A program made the position numbers and the translations under genes. Under the pieces are notes generated by a model. The model saw nothing but the letters and a program-made list of their open reading frames with translations. It was not told the origin of the DNA and made no database searches. A DNA stretch of 64,000 bases. It comes from Aminobacter sp. AP02. Lineage in GTDB: Bacteria; Pseudomonadota; Alphaproteobacteria; Rhizobiales; Rhizobiaceae. The stretch is from NCBI RefSeq assembly GCF_003148805.1, contig NZ_QGGX01000008.1:62001-126000 (forward strand), read 5' to 3'. Shown one piece after another: positions 49,620 through 56,902 of the stretch. Position 1 is the first letter of the stretch; every line of letters starts with the position of its first letter.

Positions 49620-52091
49620 TCAACCCTTGCGGGGAAGTTGCGGAACCAGGCTGCGCTTGCCGCCGTCCTTGCCCTTGGTGTCGGGCTTGGACTTCGAAGC
49701 CACGACCTTCTTGGCGACAGGCTTCTTGGCGGTCGTCTTCTTGAGCTTCGGACGGTCGGCCGGGTCTTCCTTCTTAGGCTTCACCGGCACTTCGTCGGCC
49801 AGTGTCTCGAGTTTCAGGCCGGTCTCGCCGGTTTCCTTCTTCTCGACGGTGACACGCACCGTGCCGCCCTTCTTGAGCTTCCCGAACAGCACTTCGTCGG
49901 CCAGCGGCTTCTTGATGTGCTCCTGGATCACGCGACCGAGCGGGCGAGCGCCCATGCGTTCGTCGTAACCCTTCTCGGCGAGCCAGGCGATGGCATCCGG
50001 CGACAGGTCGAAGGTCACGCCACGCTCCGAAAGCTGCGCTTCCAGCTGCATGACGAACTTCTGCACGACCTGATGCACCACCGGCACCGGCAGCGAGCCG
50101 AACGGGATGATGGCGTCGAGGCGGTTGCGGAACTCCGGCGTGAACAGCCGGTTGATCGCCTCGACATCGTCGCCTTCGCGCTTGGTCGACCCGAATCCGA
50201 TCGCCGCGCGCTGCGCGTCCGACGCGCCCGCATTGGTGGTCATGATCAGGATGACGTTGCGGAAGTCGATCTGCTTGCCGTTGTGGTCGGTCAGCTTGCC
50301 GTGGTCCATGACCTGCAACAGGATGTTGAACAGGTCGGGATGGGCCTTTTCGACCTCGTCGAGCAGCAGCACGCAGTGCGGATGCTGGTCGACACCGTCA
50401 GTCAGCAGTCCGCCCTGATCGAAGCCGACATAGCCGGGAGGCGCGCCGATCAGGCGGCTGACTGTGTGACGCTCCATGTATTCGGACATGTCGAAGCGGA
50501 TCAGTTCGACACCCAGCGACAAGGCCAGTTGCTTCGCCACCTCGGTCTTGCCGACGCCGGTCGGGCCCGAGAACAGGTAGGAGCCGATCGGCTTTTCCGG
50601 TTCGCGCAGGCCGGCGCGTGCCAGCTTGATCGCCGAGGTAAGCGCCGTGATCGCCGTGTCCTGACCGTAGACGACTCGCTGCAGTTCAACCTCGAGGCCG
50701 GCCAGCACCTTCTCGTCGTCGGCGGAGACGGTCTTCGGCGGGATTCGCGCCATGGTGGCGATCGTCGCTTCGATCTCCTTGATGCCGATCGTCTTCTTGC
50801 GCTTGTTTTCGGGCAGCAGCATCTGCGAGGCACCCGTCTCGTCGATCACGTCGATCGCCTTGTCGGGCAACTTGCGGTCATTGATGTAGCGCGCCGAAAG
50901 CTCGACAGCGGCCTTGATCGCCTCGTTGGTGAACTTCACCTTGTGGAAGTTCTCATAGTAGGGCTTGAGGCCCTTCATGATCTCGATGGCATCGTCGACC
51001 GTCGGCTCGTTGACGTCGATCTTCTGGAAACGACGCACCAGCGCCCTGTCCTTTTCGAAAAACTGACGGAACTCCTTGTAGGTGGTCGAGCCAATGCAGC
51101 GAATGGCACCCGAAGACAGCGCAGGCTTCAGCAGGTTGGACGCATCCATCGCGCCGCCCGACGTCGCGCCAGCACCGATCACGGTGTGGATCTCGTCGAT
51201 GAACAGCACCGCTCCCGGATACTCCTCGAGTTCCTTGACGACCTGCTTCAGTCGTTCCTCGAAATCGCCGCGATAGCGCGTGCCGGCAAGCAACGTGCCC
51301 ATGTCGAGCGCGAAGATCGTGGCATCCAGAAGCACTTCCGGCACATCGCCTTCGACGATACGCTTGGCCAGGCCCTCTGCGATCGCCGTCTTGCCCACAC
51401 CTGGATCGCCGACATAGAGCGGATTGTTCTTGGAACGGCGGCACAGCACCTGGATGGTGCGGTTGATCTCGGATTCACGGCCGATCAGCGGATCGATCTT
51501 GCCTGCGCGAGCCTTGGCATTGAGATTGACGCAGTAGGCCGTGAGCGCGTCCTGCTGCTTCTTGTTCTTGCCGCCCTCTTCGTTCGATTCGCCGTTGGGG
51601 CCGTGCTGTTCTTCATCAGCACCGCGCGGCGCACGGTTCTCGGTGGCGCCGGGGCGCTTGGCGATGCCATGGGAAATGTAGTTGACCGCGTCGTAGCGGG
51701 TCATCTGCTGTTCCTGCAGGAAATAGGCTGCATGGCTCTCGCGCTCGGCAAAGATCGCCACGAGCACGTTGGCACCGGACACTTCCTCGCGTCCGGACGA
51801 TTGCACATGGATCACGGCGCGCTGGATAACGCGCTGAAAACCGGCGGTCGGCTTGGAATCCTCGTCATAGCCTGTGACGAGATTATCGAGCTCGGTGTCG
51901 ATGTAGGTGAGCACGGTCTGCTTGAGCTCGTCGAGATCGACGTTGCAGGCGCGCATGACAGCCGCCGCCTCATTGTCGTCGATGAGGGCGAGCAGCAGAT
52001 GTTCGAGCGTCGCATATTCATGGTGACGCTCATTGGCGAGCGTCAGCGCCTGATGCAGCGCCTTTTCGAGGCCTTGGGAGAAAGCCGGCAT
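49620..52091 (-). CDS. clpA: ATP-dependent Clp protease ATP-binding subunit ClpA
   Basis: AAA+ unfoldase that feeds substrates, including N-degron proteins delivered by ClpS, into ClpP; 823 residues. The N-domain begins [20 protein letters not shown]. The first AAA module has [13 protein letters not shown] and the second [13 protein letters not shown], with the Walker B region [16 protein letters not shown]. The ClpP-binding IGF loop is present ([10 protein letters not shown]). The last 65 or so residues form a Lys/Ala/Pro-rich tail missing from E. coli ClpA (758 residues). It lies 8 nt behind clpS. Confidence 0.97.
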   Translation of the reverse strand: MPAFSQGLEKALHQALTLANERHHEYATLEHLLLALIDDNEAAAVMRACNVDLDELKQTVLTYIDTELDNLVTGYDEDSKPTAGFQRVIQRAVIHVQSSGREEVSGANVLVAIFAERESHAAYFLQEQQMTRYDAVNYISHGIAKRPGATENRAPRGADEEQHGPNGESNEEGGKNKKQQDALTAYCVNLNAKARAGKIDPLIGRESEINRTIQVLCRRSKNNPLYVGDPGVGKTAIAEGLAKRIVEGDVPEVLLDATIFALDMGTLLAGTRYRGDFEERLKQVVKELEEYPGAVLFIDEIHTVIGAGATSGGAMDASNLLKPALSSGAIRCIGSTTYKEFRQFFEKDRALVRRFQKIDVNEPTVDDAIEIMKGLKPYYENFHKVKFTNEAIKAAVELSARYINDRKLPDKAIDVIDETGASQMLLPENKRKKTIGIKEIEATIATMARIPPKTVSADDEKVLAGLEVELQRVVYGQDTAITALTSAIKLARAGLREPEKPIGSYLFSGPTGVGKTEVAKQLALSLGVELIRFDMSEYMERHTVSRLIGAPPGYVGFDQGGLLTDGVDQHPHCVLLLDEVEKAHPDLFNILLQVMDHGKLTDHNGKQIDFRNVILIMTTNAGASDAQRAAIGFGSTKREGDDVEAINRLFTPEFRNRLDAIIPFGSLPVPVVHQVVQKFVMQLEAQLSERGVTFDLSPDAIAWLAEKGYDERMGARPLGRVIQEHIKKPLADEVLFGKLKKGGTVRVTVEKKETGETGLKLETLADEVPVKPKKEDPADRPKLKKTTAKKPVAKKVVASKSKPDTKGKDGGKRSLVPQLPRKG

Positions 52092-52099
52092 TCAATACC

Positions 52100-52429
52100 T
52101 CACTTCTTCTCCATCACGCATTGCAGCGGATGCTGGTTCTGTCTGGCGAAATCCATGACCTGGGACACTTTGGTCTCGGCCACTTCGAAGGTGTAGATCC
52201 CGCATTCGCCGACGCCATGGTTATGAACGTGCAACATGATACGGGTAGCGGCCTCCCTGTCCTTCTGGAAGAAGCGTTCGAGCACATGCACGACGAATTC
52301 CATCGGGGTGTAGTCGTCGTTGAGGATGAGCACCCGATATAGGCTCGGCCGCTTGGTCTTGGTCTTTGTCCGGGTGATGACGGCCGTGCCACGGCCTGGA
52401 CCGTTGCCTCCCTCGTCACCGTTCTGCAT
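52100..52429 (-). CDS. clpS: ATP-dependent Clp protease adaptor ClpS
   Basis: Adaptor that binds N-degron residues and docks on the ClpA N-domain; 109 residues from the ATG at 52429. The core is [20 protein letters not shown] with the binding-pocket NDD, then [20 protein letters not shown] and [17 protein letters not shown] flexible Gly/Lys/Thr-rich N-terminal segment precedes it. A GTG at 52501 would add 24 residues and is possible. The clpS-clpA order is standard. Confidence 0.95.
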   Translation of the reverse strand: MQNGDEGGNGPGRGTAVITRTKTKTKRPSLYRVLILNDDYTPMEFVVHVLERFFQKDREAATRIMLHVHNHGVGECGIYTFEVAETKVSQVMDFARQNQHPLQCVMEKK

Positions 52430-52626
52430 CCGCGCCACATCAAGCTTCGTGGCTTCCAAGCCGGTCGTCAATCTGGTTCTGCCCTTCGTCAATTCCGACA
52501 CACTTCGTCATGTAGGTGTCATCAGATGGATTTTAAGCCCTTCTTGCGTGCTGACAATATGGCGAGCGAGCTAGCAGGGCCCGATTTGGCATAAACGTGA
52601 AGCGCTTATGCAAAGAAAAACAAAAA

Positions 52627-52652
52627 ACCCGGCTGCGCGGGCGCAACCGGGT
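52627..52652 (-). terminator. Terminator of the phasin gene
   Basis: ACCCGG (52627-52632) pairs with CCGGGT (52647-52652), with inner pairing of TGCG and CGCA. The A-rich run before it (AAAGAAAAACAAAAAA) gives a long U tract on the minus strand. It lies 50 nt after the phasin stop. The remainder of 52430-52702 holds no gene that I can support. Confidence 0.8.
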
Positions 52653-52702
52653 CTCGTTCGACGGGTCTTTCGACCCAGCCCCCTGAAATGGAGGGTCAGC
52701 CG

Positions 52703-53032
52703 TTACTTCGCCTTGGCGACGAGCGACTCGAAAGGCTTGTAAGCGTCCTTGGCCAGCTCGGCATAAAGCTCACCGAGCTTGGTCGCCTCGGCGACGAAAC
52801 CCTCATAGGCCTGCTTGGCGTAATCGGTCTGAATTTCGACGGCCTTTTCGAGCGACTTGACGCCGAGCAGCTTTTCGAAGGTAGCGGCACCGGTCTCGAA
52901 GCTCTTCTTGGTGTAGTCGGTCGTCTCGGTAGCGATCGCCTGGGCACCCTTGGAGAGCGAGGCAAAGCTCTTCAGGCCGGTGTCGACGAATTCCTTGCCG
53001 TATTTGCTGAAATCTTCATAGGTCTGGGTCAT
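52703..53032 (-). CDS. Phasin family protein
   Basis: A 109-residue amphipathic helical protein: YEDFSKYGKEFVDTGLKSFA, SLSKGAQAIATETTDYTKKS, FETGAATFEKLLGVKSLEKA, and VEIQTDYAKQAYEGFVAEAT. This is the phasin_2 pattern, proteins that coat polyhydroxybutyrate granules. AAGGATG 5 nt before the ATG at 53032 excludes the longer frame to 53158. Two TGC-N3-GCA palindromes lie upstream, where a PhaR-type repressor could bind. Confidence 0.93.
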   Translation of the reverse strand: MTQTYEDFSKYGKEFVDTGLKSFASLSKGAQAIATETTDYTKKSFETGAATFEKLLGVKSLEKAVEIQTDYAKQAYEGFVAEATKLGELYAELAKDAYKPFESLVAKAK

Positions 53033-53074
53033 CGCTACATCCTTTCGGGTTGGGAGCGCTGCGCTATGCGATTG

Positions 53075-53107
53075 TGCGATGCAGCCTAGATATTGTGCAG
53101 CGCACAA
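53075..53107 (-). promoter_or_regulatory. Tandem TGC-N3-GCA operator-like sites before the phasin gene
   Basis: TGC-GAT-GCA at 53075-53083 and TTGTGC-AGC-GCACAA at 53093-53107 (core 53096-53104). Their centres are 21 bp apart, two helical turns, on the same DNA face. TGC-rich inverted sites are the known targets of PhaR, the repressor of phasin genes. The PhaR assignment is inference. Confidence 0.5.
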
Positions 53108-53304
53108 GATGTCAACTGACCCTGCGTTACCCCTAGGCTCGTGAGGCAACCGCCCCATTCGCTAAAGTTCGACTAAAGACCCAGCAAAAGTGTGAACGAG
53201 CCGGTTACCATAAACCTATTGGTAACGCTGTGACCCTACTGTGCGTGGATACGGGGCAGGAACCTTTGCCGCCCTTCATGCAACAATAATTCAAGGGTGT
53301 AACA

Positions 53305-54792
53305 GTGCGTCAAGCGTTGCCGGGCAAAGTCCTAAAGTCGGCTATCTCCATCAAATCGTTTATGGTTTTTACCCTCGCCGCGGCCATTGGCCTGGCGTCG
53401 GCCGCCCCTACCTCGGCGGCGAAAGACAGCAGATACGCAGCGATCGTCGTCGACGCGAATACAGGCGAGACGCTGCACTCATCCAATGCGGATTCCCGGC
53501 GCTATCCGGCGTCGCTGACCAAGATGATGACGCTCTATTTGACCTTCGAGGCGCTGTCCAAAGGCCGGATTCAGAAAGACTCCAAGGTCGTGTTCTCCAA
53601 GAATGCCGCCGCTGAGCCTCCGACCAAGATTGGCGTGAAGGCCGGCGGATCGATCTCGGTTGAATCGGCAATCCTGTCGCTCATCACCCGTTCGGCCAAT
53701 GATTCGGCGACTGCGCTCGCTGAAATGATCGGCGGCTCGGAAGCGGACTTCGCCCGCATGATGACGGCAAAGGCGCGCAGCCTCGGCATGAACGGCACCG
53801 TCTTCCGCAACGCCAACGGCCTGCCCAATACCGCTCAATTCACCACGGCGCGCGACATGGCCAAGCTCGGCATCGCGCTGCGCGAGCATTTCCCGCAATA
53901 CTATGGCTACTTCTCGACCCGCAGCTTCGCCTTCGGCCGGCAGCGCATCGCCAACCACAACCGCCTGCTCGGCCGCATCAAGGGCGTCGACGGCATCAAG
54001 ACCGGCTATACCCGGGCTTCGGGCTTCAATTTGGTTTCGTCGGTGCAGGACGGCAACCGCCGCGTCGTTGCTGTCGTCATGGGTGGAACCAGCGGTGCAA
54101 GCCGCGACAATCAGATGGCTGAGCTGCTCAAGACCTACATTCCGCAAGCCTCCAAGCGCGGCGGCGGTGGCGACCTGATCGCCAAGACCGATACCCCCGC
54201 TTTGATGGCAAAGCTGCCCAAGAGCAATGCGCCGACGCCGGACATCCGCCCCGTGGCTGCAGAAATCGAAGTTGCCGACGCATCGGCGGACGAAGCAGTG
54301 GCAACCGACGATGCGGTAGCAGTAGCTGCAGTCGCCATTCCCGCGCCAAAGCCGGTCATCGGGCTTGCAGCGCAGCCTAAGATCGCCATGGCCTCCGCCG
54401 AGCGTTTTGGCGGCAAGCTTCCTTTCCAGATCCGCAAGGCCAAGGATAGCGTGCCCGCCGCCTCCGACGCCGGCGTCGAACAGGCATATGCAGCGCCGGC
54501 CCCTGCTGTTGCCGCACTCGACCAGATGAAGACCGCATCGCTTCCTTCCGGCTGGGCCATCCAGGTAGCCTCCTCGCCCAGCGAAGGCGAAGCTCGTGCC
54601 CTGCTCGATAAGACCGCCAAGCAGGTGCCCGCGGTTCTGGCCGACGCCTCCGGCTTCACCGTGCCCTTCGAAAAGGGCGGCGTCACCTACTTCCGCGCCC
54701 GCTTTGCCGGCTTTGAAACCAAGGACTCCGCCTGGAATGCCTGCAACGCGCTGAAGAAGAAGAAGATCGCCTGCTACGCCATCGCGCAATAG
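53305..54792 (+). CDS. D-alanyl-D-alanine carboxypeptidase with C-terminal SPOR domain
   Basis: A 495-residue penicillin-binding protein of the PBP5/6 type: GTG start with AAGGG 8 nt upstream, then an N-terminal signal segment (about 12-39). The active site is SLTK (Ser70, Lys73), SAN, and KTGYT. It removes the terminal D-Ala of peptidoglycan stem peptides. Instead of the PBP5 C-terminal beta domain and amphipathic anchor there is a 150-residue Ala/Val-rich linker and a SPOR domain (GWAIQVASSPSEGEARALLD to the end), which binds denuded glycan at septa. No downstream partner; it converges with the J-protein gene. Confidence 0.93.
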   Translation: MRQALPGKVLKSAISIKSFMVFTLAAAIGLASAAPTSAAKDSRYAAIVVDANTGETLHSSNADSRRYPASLTKMMTLYLTFEALSKGRIQKDSKVVFSKNAAAEPPTKIGVKAGGSISVESAILSLITRSANDSATALAEMIGGSEADFARMMTAKARSLGMNGTVFRNANGLPNTAQFTTARDMAKLGIALREHFPQYYGYFSTRSFAFGRQRIANHNRLLGRIKGVDGIKTGYTRASGFNLVSSVQDGNRRVVAVVMGGTSGASRDNQMAELLKTYIPQASKRGGGGDLIAKTDTPALMAKLPKSNAPTPDIRPVAAEIEVADASADEAVATDDAVAVAAVAIPAPKPVIGLAAQPKIAMASAERFGGKLPFQIRKAKDSVPAASDAGVEQAYAAPAPAVAALDQMKTASLPSGWAIQVASSPSEGEARALLDKTAKQVPAVLADASGFTVPFEKGGVTYFRARFAGFETKDSAWNACNALKKKKIACYAIAQ

Positions 54793-54835
54793 GCGCTTTG
54801 CCACCTCCTGGAAAAGTCTTGTGTCGAAGGAGAGT

Positions 54836-55531
54836 TTAATGATGATCGGAGAGAAGGACGTCCTTGGCTTCGTTGATCCTCGCCGCGAGGAACGACGAGC
54901 CTCCGAGATCGGGATGCAGGCGCTGAATCAGTCGTCGATGGGCCTTGCGGACGTCCGCCGCGGCGGCCCCCGCTTCAAGACCAAGGACCTTGTAGGCCTC
55001 CTCCTTAGTCATGGCGCCAGAACTTGGCGCAACACCCTGCCCGTTGTCACGGTCAGGCTGCGCGTCTTCGCGCCAGACGGGAAACCGGCCGTCAAGATAG
55101 GTCTCAAGTAGCTGGCGGCTTTCCGGATCTCCGGAAAGCTCCTGATACAAAGCCTTCACCTCGGTAAGGCCGAGCGAAGCAAGCGACTTGCCCTCCTGGC
55201 GGCCAGCCAGGACAAAACCTTGCAGCCCCCCGGTATCGTGGTCCAGTTCCATTTCGAGCGCTGCGGTGCGTACCGTCGATCGCCGCCCAGGCGTCCGGGT
55301 AGCCGATCCGCTCCTTCTGCTTGCGACATACCAAGCTAATGCCGCTGAGATCAGGCCACCCCCGACCGACGCCCGTCCCAACAGCAGCAGTACCAGGCCG
55401 ACAATCCCGAGCATCAGGGGTCCCGCGACCTTCAGCGCACGGGCAAGCTGTGTAGCGTCGGCACGCAGGAATGCCGCGATCGCCAAAGCCGAAAAAAGCA
55501 GGATCGCTGCGATGGCGGCGAAGATTGTCAT
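54836..55531 (-). CDS. Membrane-anchored J-domain protein (Tim14/Pam18-like)
   Basis: A 231-residue protein with two N-terminal membrane segments (about 1-22 and 35-62), a polar middle region, and a C-terminal J domain (about 170-231). The domain holds EEAYKVLGLEAGAAAADVRK, the catalytic HPD at 206-208, and the ending GSSFLAARINEAKDVLL. HPDxGGSxFLAxxINEAKDxL is closely like mitochondrial Tim14/Pam18, as is the order membrane anchor then J domain. It should stimulate DnaK at the inner membrane. It overlaps the upstream VWA gene by 4 nt. Confidence 0.88.
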   Translation of the reverse strand: MTIFAAIAAILLFSALAIAAFLRADATQLARALKVAGPLMLGIVGLVLLLLGRASVGGGLISAALAWYVASRRSGSATRTPGRRSTVRTAALEMELDHDTGGLQGFVLAGRQEGKSLASLGLTEVKALYQELSGDPESRQLLETYLDGRFPVWREDAQPDRDNGQGVAPSSGAMTKEEAYKVLGLEAGAAAADVRKAHRRLIQRLHPDLGGSSFLAARINEAKDVLLSDHH

Positions 55532-56259
55532 GGCGCCTTGCCGCTCCTCAAATGCTCTATCATCAGGATATCCTCCGGACGCCCCCTTGCCTCCAGCGCC
55601 TTGATGCCGCCGGTGGCAAACACCGCGACCGCTGACAGCAGCTTGGACAAGGTCGCTGCGGCTCTACGATCGAAGCGGAACCAGGCACCCTTCGACAGCC
55701 GAGCGATCTCCTTGAAGGCCCGTTCGGCCCCTGCGTCGTGCCCTTCCTGAAAGACGAAGGCCGGCACGCCAAGCAAGCCAAGTCTGCCAGCTTTCTCAGC
55801 CAGTTCGTCGATGTTTTCCTCCATCGCATCGCCGATATAGACCAGCGCATCGACCTTGGCGCTTGCAGTCTCTTTGAGCGCATGCGCCAGAACCTTGCCG
55901 ACCTGCGTCTCGCCGCTGCGGCACTGGATTGATGTCATCAGTTGCTTGAGGGAGCCTGTCTCGGCAACGAATCTTGACGCGCGGCATTCGCCGAGCCCAC
56001 GGAAGTAGACCAATTGTACGTTCAGCCGACCGGTCTTGCCGACGGCGTCGAACATCTGGCCCTGCACCTCGCAAGCGAGGTCCCACGTCGGTTGGCGGCT
56101 CATCGTGGCATCGAGCGCAAGGATCAGGCGACCATTGCCCTTGCCGGTCGCAAGGGCGCGCGCCTGACGCACGAAAGCATCAATCGCCTTGGCATCCGAT
56201 CGTCGATCGGCCGGCGGACGATTTGTTGAGGTAACCGGTGGCTTGCTGTCGTCGCTCAT
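55528..56259 (-). CDS. VWA domain protein coupled to the J-protein
   Basis: A 243-residue cytoplasmic protein made almost wholly of one von Willebrand A domain. The metal site seems intact: LALDATMS (DxTxS), the Thr in SGETQVGKVLAHALKE, and the Asp in YIGDAMEENIDE. No signal peptide or membrane helix is seen. The ATG at 56259 is preferred to the TTG two codons upstream. It overlaps the J-protein gene by 4 nt (ATGA), so the two are made together. VWA proteins often hold partners in multiprotein complexes, frequently with AAA+ or chaperone partners. The function is unknown. Confidence 0.8.
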   Translation of the reverse strand: MSDDSKPPVTSTNRPPADRRSDAKAIDAFVRQARALATGKGNGRLILALDATMSRQPTWDLACEVQGQMFDAVGKTGRLNVQLVYFRGLGECRASRFVAETGSLKQLMTSIQCRSGETQVGKVLAHALKETASAKVDALVYIGDAMEENIDELAEKAGRLGLLGVPAFVFQEGHDAGAERAFKEIARLSKGAWFRFDRRAAATLSKLLSAVAVFATGGIKALEARGRPEDILMIEHLRSGKAP

Positions 56260-56325
56260 CAGCAATCAAGATGTGGCGGCGCGCGTCAGCTTGCAAGCCC
56301 GACATTGCGGGCTGCTAAGTTCGAG

Positions 56326-56763
56326 TTAGAGCAGGCCGAGTTCAGCCAGCTCCAGTCGCAGTTTCGGCGGCATTTCGGCAAGAGTCGAATTGCCTTGACC
56401 AAGATCGGCGGGTGCGTCGGCTGGTTTGAGATAGCGCCAGCCCTGGAACGCCCGACGCGGCTGCCAATCGGTGCGCACGACCGTCGGGTCCAAGATGAGA
56501 TGGCAACGCGAAATGCCTTCGGCATCGGTAAACGGGCGGATTTCGAGCAGGCGCTGGCGGCACTGGACGTTGCCCTTGATCACCCAATAGAGCGAACCGC
56601 CGTCGGTCAGCTCGCCACCACGGGTCGGCACCATGCGAGTGGTATGGAACTGCTCGGCGGGCTCGCCGGCGCGGCGGCGCTCATCGAGGCGAAAAGTGAT
56701 CCATTCCTCAAGGTCTTCGACGCTGTCGCAGCCGACGCAGAGTTTTATCAGGTTCAATGACAT
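56326..56763 (-). CDS. DUF1489 family protein
   Basis: A 145-residue protein of a family almost limited to alphaproteobacteria: LNLIKLCVGCDSVEDLEEWI, FHTTRMVPTRGGELTDGGSL, YWVIKGNVQCRQRLLEI and RRAFQGWRYLKPADAPADLG. The cysteines (C9, C12 in CVGC) are a possible metal pair. The function is unknown. It lies 66 nt before the VWA gene on the same strand, so the three genes may form one operon. Confidence 0.88.
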   Translation of the reverse strand: MSLNLIKLCVGCDSVEDLEEWITFRLDERRRAGEPAEQFHTTRMVPTRGGELTDGGSLYWVIKGNVQCRQRLLEIRPFTDAEGISRCHLILDPTVVRTDWQPRRAFQGWRYLKPADAPADLGQGNSTLAEMPPKLRLELAELGLL

Positions 56764-56785
56764 GGCCTGAAAACTAGCGCCTCAG

Positions 56786-56806
56786 GCCGGCGCATTCAAC
56801 GCCGGC
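56786..56806 (-). terminator. Hairpin between the TonB receptor gene and DUF1489 gene
   Basis: GCCGGCG (56786-56792) pairs with CGCCGGC (56800-56806) around CATTCAA, 97 nt after the receptor stop. It has no U tract and is a weak terminator at best. Nothing else was seen in 56764-56902. Confidence 0.35.
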
Positions 56807-56902
56807 GGCCGTTTTGCACAAGCGAGGTTGTTGTGCCAGCCTGCGCGAGAGAAAAGGCGAACGGACCTGGGACCTGACGATCCGCTCGAAAATGATCCTG
56901 AC

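Noticed and set aside
49638-52196. 852-codon open frame on the plus strand opposite clpA
   Set aside because: It mirrors clpA in a GC-rich genome; the product is Arg/His/Asp/Leu-rich, has no recognisable domain and no ribosome site.
53479-54804. 441-codon open frame on the minus strand opposite the D,D-carboxypeptidase
   Set aside because: Antisense shadow of a gene with intact SxxK, SxN and KTG motifs.
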